Positions 42,587 to 55,056 of a stretch of DNA of 64,000 nucleotides are shown here, piece by piece. This DNA is from Carallia brachiata (Eukaryota; Streptophyta; Magnoliopsida; Malpighiales; Rhizophoraceae): assembly GCA_021464245.1 (NCBI GenBank), contig JADCRB010000096.1, positions 1,154,951 to 1,218,950 on the forward strand, written 5' to 3'. The first letter of the stretch is position 1. Every line of letters starts with the position of its first letter. The translations under genes were made by a program, and so were the position numbers. The notes beneath the pieces were generated by a model. The model saw only the letters and a program-made list of their open reading frames with translations. It ran no database searches and had not been told where the DNA came from.

Positions 42587-42829
42587 GAGTACTGTTACGT
42601 TGAACGAGATTTAGTGGACAGAGAACAGATAATTTTTTTTTTTTACAATTAACTAGTTTATTTGTGTAACACGACTCTTAATTTCTGTAACAAAAAAATA
42701 TATAAAAAAATACTTTTAAATTTTGTTACAATAATTTAACATTTTGTTATACAAATAAATTGATTAATTGTACAAATAAATTTTTTTATTTATTTCTTAA
42801 TTACTAAATCTCGTCCACCTATCTTTTTT
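42587..42829. mobile_element. MITE in the promoter repeat array
   Basis: A 243-base AT-rich insertion with a perfect 10-base flank repeat 'aatctacaaa' (42,577-42,586 and 42,830-42,839). Inverted 'acgagatttagt' lies about 15 bases in from each end. It interrupts the fourth promoter-like unit. Confidence 0.75.
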
Positions 42830-43215
42830 AATCTACAAATTAGATAACAACATGCTAACAAAGTATTTTTATTTAAAAAAAGAAAAAAAAGAAAAAGAAA
42901 AAGGAAACCGCATGATAAGTAAAGCGGTGAAGCTTAGTGTGATTGTGATAAATAAAGAATAATAATAACAATAATAATAATTGTTGACTGTAAGTCAATT
43001 GGACCGCGTGGTCGCTTAATTCAAGAATAACTTAAAGGTCACTGCGGACTCTGGTTTACAAATTAGATGGCCAGCGCAGCAGCACCCTTTTTTATTAAAA
43101 AAAAAAAAGAAAGCTATCTATCAAAATAAAAAAAAAAAACCAGAAAAGAGAAAAAGAAAAGGGAAAGCTCATAGTAGACGCGGTGAAACTTCGGGTGATT
43201 CTTTTAAATAAAAAA

Positions 43216-43434
43216 AAAGTCTCATTATGCGTATACAAAAAAAAATATGTGTAATATATTAATAATAATTAAATTATTAATTTATACAATCAAACGATTA
43301 ATAATTATAATAAAAATAAACATATTTTCATCACTTGTTTTTTTACACAAAATAATTGACAATTGTACAAATCAATAAGTCAATTAATAGACATATATTT
43401 TCCATATACTATTTTATATAGACAAGTATATTTT
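43216..43434. mobile_element. Second MITE in the promoter array, related to 11,790-11,995
   Basis: Flanked by 'ttaaataaaaaa' at about 43,204-43,215 and 43,435-43,446. The centre 'ttatacaatcaaacgattaa' resembles the 11.8-kb element. It interrupts the sixth unit, whose W-box pair is also lost. Exact ends are uncertain because the flanks are A-rich. Confidence 0.5.
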
Positions 43435-43667
43435 TTAAATAAAAAATAATAATCATAAAATATTAACCGTAAATAATGGGCTACATGATAAATAGTGGCT
43501 TAATTCTATAAATACGTCACCGAGCATGACTTCTGCTTTTAGCTACAAATTAAATGACCAGTGTATTAGCACCCTTTTTAATTAAAAAAAAAAAGAAAAA
43601 GGAAAAAGGATAAGGAAAGTACGTAGAACAAGTGGCGACGCTTCGAGTGATTGTTACAAATTAATAA

Positions 43668-43707
<40 letters not shown>

Positions 43708-43858
43708 TATATTGACTGTAAGTCAGCTATATGATAAGGAGTATAAATCGTCGCTTAATTAGTTCGTCTGCACGCACTAAACTCACAATAATCAGTTACA
43801 AATTATAATTCCCCGTCACCGAAAAAAAAAAAACAAAAAACCAAAGTACGATTCCCAA

Positions 43859-46800
43859 ATGGCTTTGGCTTCATCTTCCTGTCTCTCTGGTTTTCCGGCC
43901 ACCAACAACCACAATCAGCATCACTGGAAGTATGACGTTTTCTTGAGCTTCAGGGGTGAAGACACTCGCGACAATTTCATAAGCCATCTCCTCGCTGCCT
44001 TGACAGAAAAAGGTGTTGAGACCTTCATAGACTACCAGCTTCGTAAAGGAGATGAAATCGCTCTGGCCCTTTCGCAAGCAATTGAAGAATCAAACGTTGC
44101 TGTGGTCGTTTTCTCCCAAGACTATGCCTCTTCTTCCTGGTGTTTGGACGAACTCGTCAAGATCATGGAGTGCCGTGAAACTCACGGACAGATCTTTATA
44201 CCAGTGTTCTATCACGTGGATGCTTCCGATGTCAGGAAACAGACTGGGAGACTCGCTGAATATTCATCCGATCGTAAACGCAAGAGAAATTTCGAGATCA
44301 ACTCGGAGAAGGTCGCCAAATGGAAGGCTGCATTGACCACAGCTGCCAATCTACCTGGTTGGGATTCTAAAGTCATCAGGTAACTTTACAAGGTTCAAGT
44401 TACAGTTAATTATAGGCTGAGTGGAAAACTATAAGTTGACTGGGTCGTCCAACCCCACCCGGCCAGTTCATTGAAATGGAATCCGTGCTGGCTCCTTTTG
44501 AATTTTAACAATTGATGACGTCATGACATTTTTATGCCTCATAGTTTCATAAATCTATTGCAGAATTGCTATAAAACGTAATTAATTTGCAACTGAAACA
44601 CATAGAACTCCCAAAAGAGACATCAAGTAATGCCTACAAGCGTGTTGTAAAAACAATGTCCATTGCATGATTATGAAACTTTGGCTTATTTATGGCAGGC
44701 CGGAGCATAAACTTGTTGATCAAATTGTCAATGACGTTTTGGAGAAACTGAATCAACCGTTGCCTTTGCCTACAGGCTTGGAATGCCTGGTGGGAATAAG
44801 TTCACGCCTTGAGCTAATAAAAAAAGTAATGGCTATTGGGTCCAAAGACGTTCGTATTTTAGGGATTTGGGGCATGGGCGGTATAGGCAAAACAACTTTA
44901 GCTGAAGCTATTTTCAGCCAAATTTCTTGTCAATTTGGAGGCTGCTGCTTTCTTAAGGATGTTAAGGAAGAATGGGACAAAGGTGGCAAGAACAAGTTAT
45001 TAGAGGAGGTCATCTCAAAAACATTGCGGGATAGTAAATTTAAAATTGATACGCCCGACATTGGTATTGGACAATCCTTTGCTAGAAGGCTCCATCGTAA
45101 ACAAATATTAGTTGTTCTTGACGATGTTGATGATCCATTACAATTAGAATATTTAGTTGGAGATCCTTGTTGGTTTGGTCCAGGAAGTAGGATCATTGTC
45201 ACAAGCAGAAATAAGCATGTATTTGAAAGAAAGGCTGATTATATACATGAGGTCCTCGCATTAGAAGATCATGCAGCTCTTCAACTTTTTAGTCAGAATG
45301 CCTTTAATCAAAATCTTCCCCAAGAAGATCACATGACATTGTCAAAGTCAGCTGTAAGCTATTGTCAGGGCAATCCTTTGGCTCTCAAAGTATTGGGCTC
45401 CTTTTTATTTAGCAAGAACAAAAATGAGTGGGAAAATACACTAAATAAACTAAAAAAAGTATCGATGAGGGAGATTCAAAATGTGCTGAAAATCAGTTAT
45501 GATGGCTTGGATAGGGAAGAGCAGCAAATCTTTCTTCACATTGCATGTTTCTTTAAAGGCATGTGCAAAGATACTGTGATACAAATACTAAATAGTTGTG
45601 ACTTTTTTACGGAGATTGGAATACGAAATCTCATTGACAAATCCCTTATAAGTATTACTAGTACGGAGAATGGAGTAGGTGTACTAAAAATGCATGATCT
45701 AGTGCAAAAAATGGGTAGGGAAATTGTGTGTGGGGAATCGAAGGAGCCAGGGGAACGTAGCAGATTATGGGATGCAGAAGATATATATCAAGTATTCATG
45801 AAAAATACGGTAATATTCTAAATGCACAATTATGGTTTTTATATGTGAGCTTCATTATATAGTCGGTAGCTTATTCCTAGCATGGTATGAAAATCCCAAT
45901 GCTTATTCATTGTTACTTTTCCTGTTATTCGCTAGGGAACTGCAAAAGTTGAAGGCATATTCCTGGACATGAGTAAAGTAAGAAGAGAGATTCACTTGAA
46001 CCCGAAAGCATTTGAAAAAATGTCTAACTTGAAATTTTTAAAATTTTACATTTCAAAGTATTATGTGGAGGGGTGGAAAGAAGAAGACAGTAAGGTGCAC
46101 CTTTCTAATGGTCTTGATTTTCTTCCTAATGAGTTAAGATATCTTCATTGGTATAGATGGCCACTAGAGTATTTGCCAATAAATTTTCGGCCAGAGAATC
46201 TCATATGGATTGAGTTACCTCATAGCAACATCAAAGGACTTTGGAACGAGGTACAAATTACTCATATTAAAGACCTCTTTTTCATTGTCCAAAAGGTTTT
46301 CATTGATTCATTAGTTAATGAAACCTAATTCTCTTTACTACTTGCAGCCTGAGATTATTGTTAAGCATTTCTCATCTCCAAGCCAATTATGTATGGTCAC
46401 GTGCCTAAGGTTGGAGAACTGCAAAGAGCTTAGGAGTCTGCCAAATAATATTGATATGAGATGTCTAGATACTCTTGATCTTAGCCGTTGCTCAAGATTC
46501 GAGATGTTTCCGGAGATCTCAAAGAACATAAGGTATTTATACTTATGTGGGACTGCAATAAAAGAAGTGCCTTCCTCCATTGAATCCCTTGATCGGCTTC
46601 TTCTATTAAACTTGTCTGATTGCACCAAGCTTGAGAGTCTTTCAACTAATATTTGCAAGTTAACATCTCTCAAGCTTTTCAACTTAAAAAGTTGTTGCAA
46701 ACTGAAGACATTTCCAGAAATTTTGGAGAACATGGATAATTTAGAGTGGCTCAATTTGAGCGGGACAGCCATTAAAGAGCTACCATCCTCTGTGGACAAT

Positions 46801-47989
46801 CTTAAAGGGCTAAAAGAGTTGGAAATTCTAGGTTGCAGAGAACTTGCTTTTCTTCCTCAAAGCCTCAGTAACTTAAGAGGTCTTCACTATTTTTCGCTCT
46901 CTCTAAATTCAGATTCAACACAAAAATTAGAGAAGCACATTGCAATTAAGTTCATTGGTCAAGATCATGGAGTATCGTTTTATCTTCGTGGTTGGGAATG
47001 TCTCGTGTAACCTCGTTAAGGGTAAGGGAGTGTAATCTTGGGCAGTTAACTACTAACCTCGGGTTCTTATCCTCTTTAGAGGACCTAGATTTGAGTGGGA
47101 ACAACTTCGAGAGTATCCCTGAAAGTATCAAACAACTTACTCGACTTCAAAGTCTTTGGATACGAAACTGCCAAAGGCTTCAATCTTTGCCAATGCTTCC
47201 GGTGAGCCTATGGCGTATAGAGGCGAAGGGCTGCACATCACTAGAAAACATATCTTCCCTTAATCAACTACTTTTTGAGTCTGAAAATCTTGACCATTAT
47301 TTCGACTTCTCTAATTGCTTTCATGCTGGATGAAAATGAAAGAGATCCCATTTCACAGTTGAGGAATCGTCGTTTTGTAGAGCAATTGAAAGACAGTCGT
47401 GGTGGCAGCAAGGTCTCTCTCTCTCTCTCTAGGGATGTGACTTTTTTTTTTTTTGTAAACTTCTTTATATAATGTCATCATGATTTTTGTGATGTAGGAT
47501 GGGCCGAGTGTAAATATCTGGTATCCGGGAGATAGAATTCCAGAGTGGTTCAAGTATCAAAGTGCGGGAGACTCCATCAGAATCCCGCTTTCCTCAAATT
47601 GGCTCAATGATGACTTCCTGGGTTTTGCTCTATGTCTTGTTCTCGGGGATACTAACTTCGAAAAGATCGAATGCCACTGCCATTTTGGATACGATTGTGA
47701 TGACAACACTGGTGGTTCGACTTTTGCTCTGGAATGTCTATCGGTGGTTTCCTGGAAGGCTAGGAGCGACACAGAGCACGTCCTTCTGTTTTATGATGCT
47801 AGACTGTACAAAATGATGGCAGAGAATGCTCTTTACCTCACCCAATGCTCTTACGATGCCGTCTTGTTTCACTTCCGAACTCCGTTCCAAACCCACAGTT
47901 CCAACAACAAGGTTACGAAATGTGGGGCCATTCCATTGTATGCCCAAGATGATGAGTACGATTCAAGGACAATGACGGTCGATGGATAA
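43859..47989 (+). pseudogene. TNL2: TIR-NB-LRR receptor with two single-base frameshifts in the LRR exon
   Basis: Exon 1 (43859-44379): TIR with DVFLSFRGEDTRDNF and SSWCLDEL. Exon 2 (44699-45809): NB-ARC with GMGGIGKTTLAE P-loop, LVVLDDVDD, WFGPGSRIIVTSR, GNPLALKV and KMHDLVQKMG, all canonical. Exon 3 (45936-46250): first LRR/linker. Exon 4 (46348-47412): LRR region. Exon 5 (47498-47989): C-JID with IWYPGDRIPEWFKYQS. In exon 4 one base is missing near 46,980 and one T is extra near 47,320, so the exon keeps its 1,065-base length but about 115 codons are read out of frame with a stop. If these are assembly errors, the gene is a complete receptor of about 1,170 residues. The start at 43,859 matches the paralogues. 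Confidence 0.88.
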
Positions 47990-50734
47990 GCCACGTGTCT
48001 CTCGTTTTTTTTTTGACATTTTTTATTCTCTTAAAAAAATTATTTATTTTGACCCAAAAAAAACAAAGCCATTTATTTATAACCTGGGTTTTCAGATTGC
48101 AAACGAACGGTTCTCTTTGATGTACAAGTTCTCAGTGTACCAAGTTATTGAATCTTGGCATAATCTCACTGTAAGCAACCGTAATGCGTGTCTGCCAACA
48201 ATAGGCTGCTCAATTGTTTTAGACGGAATAAAATGTTCTTTCTCATTTCCAAGGTCTTTCCCACGTAATTTCAAATTTGCTTTTGACTCTGCCTTCATGA
48301 GTCTATGTAGCGGTAGTGGGGTTCTTCTTTCCCAAACCAAACCCCACTACACTACTTGTGAAGGAAATATTGGAATCAGCTAGACCATTATTGAAACCAA
48401 CAGAATAGTCAACAGAGAGTGGAGAGAAGAGGAAAAGGTTTGCAAAGCGACAATTTGTACGCCATTGATCTAATGGGGGCCCAACTGTACATTCGCTACT
48501 TCAAGGAGGAAACAATTTGCAAGTTGATCGAAATCGGACTCAGACTTGAGTAATCTTACCCTTGAAAAAAATGAAAATAACTCAGTTTCAAAAATGAGGG
48601 TCTGTCCTGCTCGGTCCTATACAATGGAGACATGCTCGGTTCTATTGGTATTCGGGTAGTAGGTCAGTCTCTTTAATAGTGATTAAATGAAACGTTATAA
48701 ATGAGGGTTACTCCAACTTTATTTCGTAGATTCAATAATTGATATACCTGTAAAAAAATATTTTTTTGTTCAAAAAAGAAAGGACCAAGTAAAACAAGCT
48801 CTATACTCTTTTGGCGGTTCTTATCATGTTTGAAAGGTTACATCACTATGATGTAGAAATTAGGATAATAAAGTCGGTAAGACCAGGTAAAATTTGGTTT
48901 ATAAAATTTTGGGGGCGATCTCATTATTATTGAAAAATCGATCATTAATCGTGTCATAAAAACATTTTAATATGGGCTTCGGCTTTGCTCATTGGTTGGG
49001 GCATTGGCAAACGCATGGTTGAGGATACAAAGTTTTCCAGAGCAAGAAACGTAAATCGCGTCACCCTCTGACGTATCGGCTAATAGTAGTTTAGTATTGA
49101 ATTTAAAGCCTTGCAATGGACAAAAAAAAAAAAAAAAAAAGGGAAAAAGAAAAAGAAAAGAAAAACAAATGAAGCTGATTTTCCGACCAAGTAAAACCAG
49201 CGTCATACTCTTTTGGTGGATCTTATCATCTTTGAAATTAGGTTAACAAAATCGGCGAGACCAAGTAAATGTTGGTTTATAAAATTTGGGGTGATTTTAT
49301 CACGCTTGTGACAATCGCATTAACATGACGTAGAATAGGGTCACACAGGACAGGATTTACGTGAGAGTGGCTTCAGACCAAGTTGCCAAAGATACTAACT
49401 GCTACCTCAGCGAAAGATATATGTGGCGGTTTCAAACCGCTATTTAAGAAGCGCAGCCTATATGATTTTTTGAATTTTTTTGTTTTCAATTATTATTTTT
49501 TTAATTATAAATTATAAAAAAAAAAAACTTAAAACCGTTGTCTAAAAAGTCAAACCGCTGTCTATGTGACCTTATATGCTGCGGCCATAAATCGTCGTCT
49601 AATAACCACTGCCTAAAGTGTGTATGCTACCAAATTATCTCACGCAGCGGTTGAGACCGCTGCCTTAGACATTTAATGCAACAGTTAAAAAACCGCTGCC
49701 ATAAAACCGCTGTCTAAGATCAATTTTGACGTAGTGTACTCAAAATATGAATCTGAGCATTATTTGGCCATCAAGTTGTATGGCCATATAACTTTTCTCT
49801 AGATAGATTACTATTAAACCAAAAGTTACTCTGATAAGTTTGGAAACTTCCTATATATGATGCAAATTTCTATTTAAATAAACATTACAAAAGGCCAATC
49901 TCCTTTTTTTTTTTTTCTTCGGACGAGGCAAAATTGGTTGACCTAAAAATGGTTAGGGTAATACTACGTAATCATATAATTTACGACACAGAAACCATGC
50001 GATTTATCTAATAATTTATTTATTTTTTTTAAATTTAATACATTTTTTTACGATCTAACAATTTAAATTTTTATGTGTCAATTTTTTTATCTACCATCAC
50101 GGCTTAAATAGTTTTTTCTTAGTAGTTTGCAGGCTCGGAGAAGAAGTTGACGAAACTTATTTCCATACGTCATTAAGTTATTAAGTTAATATTTCCACAC
50201 GTCATTAAGTTATTTATCCTATTCTCCGAACTACTTTTAAAGCCAATGCGGGGGACAAAAAACAGAAAAAGGAATTTTAAATTCCTTTGCTGGTTCTTTC
50301 TTGGGCAATTTTCATTTTCGTTGGATACGACCAGGTTTTCTACAAACGTATCATTCCATGCAGGGAATTTCTGAACTTGCCTCTATATTTGCCTTTCTTC
50401 TTTAACATTTTCCACTTGATTTACTACTCAAAAAGTTATTTTTAGGGTTGCAGGTATTGAATTGGAGTTCAGTAGAATCTAATTAACTAAAAAAAATTCA
50501 TGTCTTTAATATGAATGGTTGAGAGATTCTGTTAAGATTTTAATGAATTTGTTTTCATTTCATTTGGATTTTTAAAAAAAAAAACAAAAATTTGTGACCA
50601 TGACTCAATAAACTATCTTGTAAATTGCTGGTCTGGTGCAACTCAAAAGAGGTAAAAGAGTCCCTATAATTCATACATCTGCAACTGCACGCACTGCCTT
50701 CTGAATTGTACGAGCTATAATCATCATTTGTCAG
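47990..50734. other. Intergenic between TNL2 and TNL3
   Basis: 48,780-48,960 and 49,200-49,390 are two more copies of the dispersed 'tggtttataaaattt' repeat seen at 8.6 and 11.4 kb. 49,840-49,945 matches the mannosidase flank ('aacattacaaaaggccaatc'). 50,150-50,260 repeats 'catacgtcattaagttattt' in tandem and matches 8,950-8,990. 50,594-50,620 ('gtgaccatgactcaataaac') is a decayed form of the W-box pair, followed by a TATA-like 'tataatt' (50,665) and the 'gcacgcactgc' leader. An open frame at 47,982-48,383 has no family resemblance. Confidence 0.55.
49390..49736. mobile_element. Degenerate non-autonomous CACTA-like transposon
   Basis: The right end reads '...ttttgacgtagtg', whose reverse complement CACTACGTCAAAA is a CACTA-superfamily terminus. 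Many short sub-terminal repeats of the 'accgctgtcta' / 'agcggtt' type fill 49,430-49,720 in both orientations, as expected for this superfamily. The left terminus is not intact. No transposase. Confidence 0.55.
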
Positions 50735-53700
50735 ATGGGTTTGGCTTCCTCTTCTCTTCCCTCAGCTTTTCCGGCCACCCAAAACGGGAAGCAGCAGCAT
50801 CAATGGAAGTATGACGTTTTCTTGAGCTTCAGGGGTGAAGACACTCGTTACAGTGTCATCAGCCATCTCCTCGCTGCCTTGTCTGAAAAAGGTGTGAATG
50901 ACTTCGTAGACTACAAGCTTCGTAGAGGAGACGAAATCACGCTGGCCCTCATGCAAGCAATCCAAGAATCATACATTGCAGTTGTCGTTTTCTCCCAAAA
51001 CTATGCTTCTTCTTCCTGGTGCTTAGACGAGCTCGTCGAGATCATGGAATGCCGGGAAACCCATGGACAAATTGTTATACCCGTGTTCTATCATGTGAAT
51101 CCATCCGATGTCAGAAAACAGACTGGGAGCTTCGCCAAAGTAATTGATCCTAAAGGCAAGATCAACTCGAACAAGGTTCGCAAGTGGAAGGCTGCCTTGA
51201 CCAGAGCTGCCAATCTATCCGGGTGGGATTCCGTGGTCATCAGGTAATTTTACAAGGTCAAAGTTACTGTCAATCTTAAGTTGACTGTCATCAGGTAATT
51301 TTGTAGGCTGACTGAGAAACTTTAAGTTGACTGTTGTTTCAATCCCTTCTAGCTAGTTCATTGAAATCGAGTCCGCGCTGTCCCCTTTCGAATATTAACG
51401 ATTAATTACGTCAATGATATTTTCATGCTCAGAGTTTTGTAAATCTAATGAAAGTTGCAGCATTGCTACAAAACATAATTTATTAGCGATCGACTGAAAC
51501 ATGTAGAGCATAGGAAATTTACATCAAGTAATGCCAACGAGTATGTTGTAACAACTATGTGCATTGCGTTGTCATGCAACTTTGGTTTATCTTTGGCAGG
51601 TCAGAGCAGGAACTTGTTGACCGTATTGTAAAAGATATTTTGGAGAAACTGAATCAAGCATTTTCTTTGCCTACAGGCTTGGGCCGTCTGGTGGGAATAA
51701 ATCCACCGGTTGAGCAAATAGAAGAAAAACTGTCTATGCCAATTGTGGGCCCAAATGTTGGCATTTTAGGCATTTGGGGTATTGGCAGTATAGGCAAAAT
51801 AACTATTGCTGAAGTTATTTTTAGCCACATTTCAAGACAGTTTGAAGGTTGCTGCTTTCTTAAAAATGTTAGGGAAGAATGGCAGAAAGGTGACAGGAAT
51901 AAGTTATTCTTGGAGCTCATTTCCAAGACGTTGGGGGATAGACATATTAAAATTGATACATCTAGTGTCGGACCCGGAAAGTCCCTTGCTAGAAGGCTCA
52001 GTCATAAACGAATATTAGTTGTTCTTGATGATGTTGATGATCCATTACAATTAGAATTTTTAGTTGGAGATCCTTGTTGGTTTGGTCCAGGAAATAGGAT
52101 CATTGTAACAAGCAGAAATAGGCAAGCTTTCGAACACAGGGCTTGTTATATACATGAGGTTGAGGCATTGGATGTTGATGCGGCTCTTCAACTTTTTAGT
52201 CAATATGCCTTCAAGAAAAATCATCCTCTACCAGATTACAAGCCCCTGTCAGATTTGGTTGTTAGTTATTGTCAAGGTAACCCTTTGGCTCTTAAAGTTT
52301 TGGGCTCCTTTTTATGTGGCAAGAACAAAATTGAGTGGGAAAGTGCAGTGAATAAACTGAAAAGGGTCCCTATGAGGGAGATTCAAGAGATGCTGAAGAT
52401 TAGTTACGATGGCTTGGATAAGGAAGAGCAACAAATCTTTCTTCACATTGCATGTTTCTTTGAAGGTGAGGAAAGAGATACTGTGATACAGATACTGAAT
52501 GGTTGTAGCTTTTCATCGGAAATTAGAATACGGGTTCTCATTGACAAGTCCCTCATAACTACTACTACTACGTGGGGTGGGCATGTCGTATTAAAAGTGC
52601 ATGATTTATTGCAAGAAATGGGTAAAGAAATTGTGCGCGAGGAATCGCAGGAGCCAGGAGAACGTAGTAGATTGTGGGATTCAGAAGATATATATCATGT
52701 TTTTATGAATGACACAGTAAGATTCTAAATGCACGAGTATGGTTTTTATATGTGAACTTCATTATATTATTGATAATAACTCATTGCTAACATGGTGTGA
52801 AAATCCCAATTCACTTTTCATGTTTACTCATGGTTGCTTTTCTTGTTATTTGACAGGGAACTATAAAAGTTGAAGGCATATTCTTGGATATGAGTAAAGT
52901 AAGAAGAGAGATCCGTTTGAACTCGAAAGCATTTGAAAAAATGTCTAACTTGAAATTTCTAAAATTCTACATTCCGAAGTATTTGGAAGGGTCGAAAGAA
53001 GAAGACTATAAGGTGTACCTTTCTCATGGTCTTGATTGTCTTTCTAATGAGTTAAGATATCTTCATTGGTATAGATTTCCGCTACAATATCTGCCAGCAA
53101 ATTTTCACCCAGAAAATCTCATGTGGATTGAGTTACCTTGTAGCAACATTAAAAAACTTCAGAGCGAAGCCAAGGTATAGATTACTCGTACAAAAGGCCT
53201 CTTTTATCATTGAGCAAAAGGTTCGCTTTGATTCATTAATCAATGACACCTAATTCTCTTTTACTACTTGCAGCCTGAGAATTTTGTTAAGCATTTCTCA
53301 TCCCCAAGCCAATTTAGTATGGTCACCTGCCTAAGGTTGGTGGACTGCCAAGAGCTTACGAGTCTGCCAAACAATATTGATATGAGATGTCTCGATACTC
53401 TTGATCTCTCTGGTTGCTTTAGACTTCAGATGTTTCCACAGATCTCAAAAAACATAAAATATCTATACTTACATGAGACTGCAATAAAAGAAGTGCCTTC
53501 ATCTGTACAGTATCTCGATCGACTTGTCGTGTTGAGCTTGTTCCGTTGCAAGGAGCTTCAAAATCTTCCAACCAGTATTTGCAAGTTAAAGTGTCTTGAA
53601 GAGGTCAACCTGTCATGTTGCTCCAGACTGAAGACATTTCCGGAAATTTTGGAGAGCATGGATAATTTAGAGTCGCTCGATTTGAGCTGGACAGCCATCG

Positions 53701-55056
53701 AAAAGCTACCATCCTCTGTGGAGAATCTAAAAGGGCTAAAAAAGTTAACAATGATGAATTGCAAAGAAATTGCTTTTCTTCCACAAAGCCTCGGTAACTT
53801 GAAAGGTCTTCAAAAGTTTTGGCTCTCTATATATTCAGTTTCAACACCGAAATCAGAGAAGCACATTGCAGTTAAGTTCATCAATCAAGATCATGGAGTT
53901 TCCTTATTACCTTCGTGGTTGGGGATGTCTTGTGTAACCTCATTAAGCGTAATAAATTGTAATCTTGGGCGGCTAACTACTAACCTCGGGTTCTTATCCT
54001 CTTTAGAGACCCTAGATTTGGGGGGGAACAACTTTGAGAGTATCCCTAAAAGTATCAAACAACTCACTCAGCTGTTAATTCTTTGCATAGAGGACTGCCC
54101 AAGGCTTAAATCTTTGCCAAAGCTTCCGGTGAGCCTGTGGCATATCCAAGCGAACGGTTGCACATCACTACAAAACATATTTTCCCTTAATCAATTAATT
54201 TTTGAGTCTAAATTCCTTTGCCATAAATTCGACTTCTCTAATTGCTTCATGCTGAATGAAGAAGAAAGAGATCCCATTTCACGGTTGAGCAATCGTTACT
54301 TTGTAGAGCAAATGAAAGGCAGTCGTGGTGGCAGCAAGGTCTCTCTCTTTCTCTCGAGGAATGTAACTTTTTTTTTTTTTTTTTTTAACTTGTTTACATT
54401 ATGTCATGATTTTTGTGATGCAGGATGATGATTATGGGCCCAGAGTTAAAATCTGTTATCCGGGATGTAGAATTCCAGAGTGGTTCCAGTATCAAAGCAG
54501 GGGAGATTCCATCAGAATCCCACTTCCCTCAAATTGGCTCAACGATCGCTTCCTGGGATTTGCTCTATGCCTTGTCGTCGAGGATACTGATTTCGAAAAG
54601 ATCGAATGCCACTGCCATTTCGGATACGATAGTGATGACAACACTAGTGGTTCCACTTTTGCTCTAGAATGTCAATCGGTGGTTTCCTGGATGGCGAAGA
54701 CCGATACAGAGCACGTCGTTCTGTTTCATGGTGCTAAACTGTACAACATGATTGCCAAGGATGCTCTTCGCCTCACCCAATGCTCCTACGATGTCGTGTT
54801 CTTTTACTTCCAAGATGTCAACACTTCTCCGAACCAACCCCACAGTTCCAACAACAAGGTTAAGAAATGTGGGGCCATTCCTTTGTATGCCCGAGATGAT
54901 GAGTACGATTCAACAGCAAAGTGGCTGGTGGTTGAACCTGTGCGTCCAGATGTTTTTGACCGGTTGGAAACGATGAGTAATGTTTTTGGCCGGTTGGAAA
55001 CTATTAGTTTTCTTGGTTCTCTTCTTTTTTCGGTCGTACAGTTGATACTGCTCTAG
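50735..55056 (+). CDS. TNL3: full-length TIR-NB-LRR-C-JID receptor with altered P-loop
   Basis: Uninterrupted five-exon gene: 50735-51243 (TIR), 51600-52716 (NB-ARC), 52857-53174, 53274-54338 (LRR), 54424-55056 (C-JID), about 1,213 residues. The TIR keeps DVFLSFRGEDTR and SSWCLDEL with the NADase Glu. The NB-ARC P-loop reads GIGSIGKIT: the Thr/Ser after the Lys is Ile (codon ATA at 51,799-51,801; ACA in TNL2), and GMGG is GIGS. LVVLDDVDD, WFGPGNRIIVTSR and GNPLALKV are normal. The MHD-type motif is VHD (GTG at 52,597). The C-JID has CYPGCRIPEWFQYQSRGDSI. A unique tail has a duplicated 30-base unit (DVFDRLETMS/NVFGRLETIS) and ends in a hydrophobic stretch, SFLGSLLFSVVQLILL. It is the best candidate for an expressed TNL here, with nucleotide binding in doubt. 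Confidence 0.9.

Larger units (their letters stand above)
41690..43760 (+). promoter_or_regulatory. Tandem promoter-like repeats with inverted W-boxes upstream of TNL2
   Basis: Seven diverged units, mostly 230-260 bases, with the order 'agtagatgtggtgaagcttcg', (AAT)n, TTGAC-N5-GTCAA, 'tggactatatgataaatagtc', a poly-A/'agctatctatc' stretch. W-box pairs: 41,770-41,784 (perfect), 42,025-42,039 (left TTGAA), 42,251-42,265 (perfect), 42,500-42,514 (right GACAA), 42,984-42,998 (perfect), about 43,462-43,476 (lost), 43,712-43,726 (right GTCAG). The same pair stands once before TNL1. The last unit ends in a TATA-like 'gtataaat' (43,741) and the shared 'cacgcact' leader (43,771). I read this as a TNL promoter amplified in tandem; function is not shown. 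Confidence 0.65.

Noticed and set aside
41690..43760. CRISPR-like or satellite array
   Set aside because: Units are 230-260 bases, strongly diverged and of eukaryotic promoter type; no short direct repeats with unique spacers.
47982..48383. 133-codon ORF after TNL2
   Set aside because: Starts at the TNL2 stop region, has no recognisable domain and no paralogue after the other TNLs.
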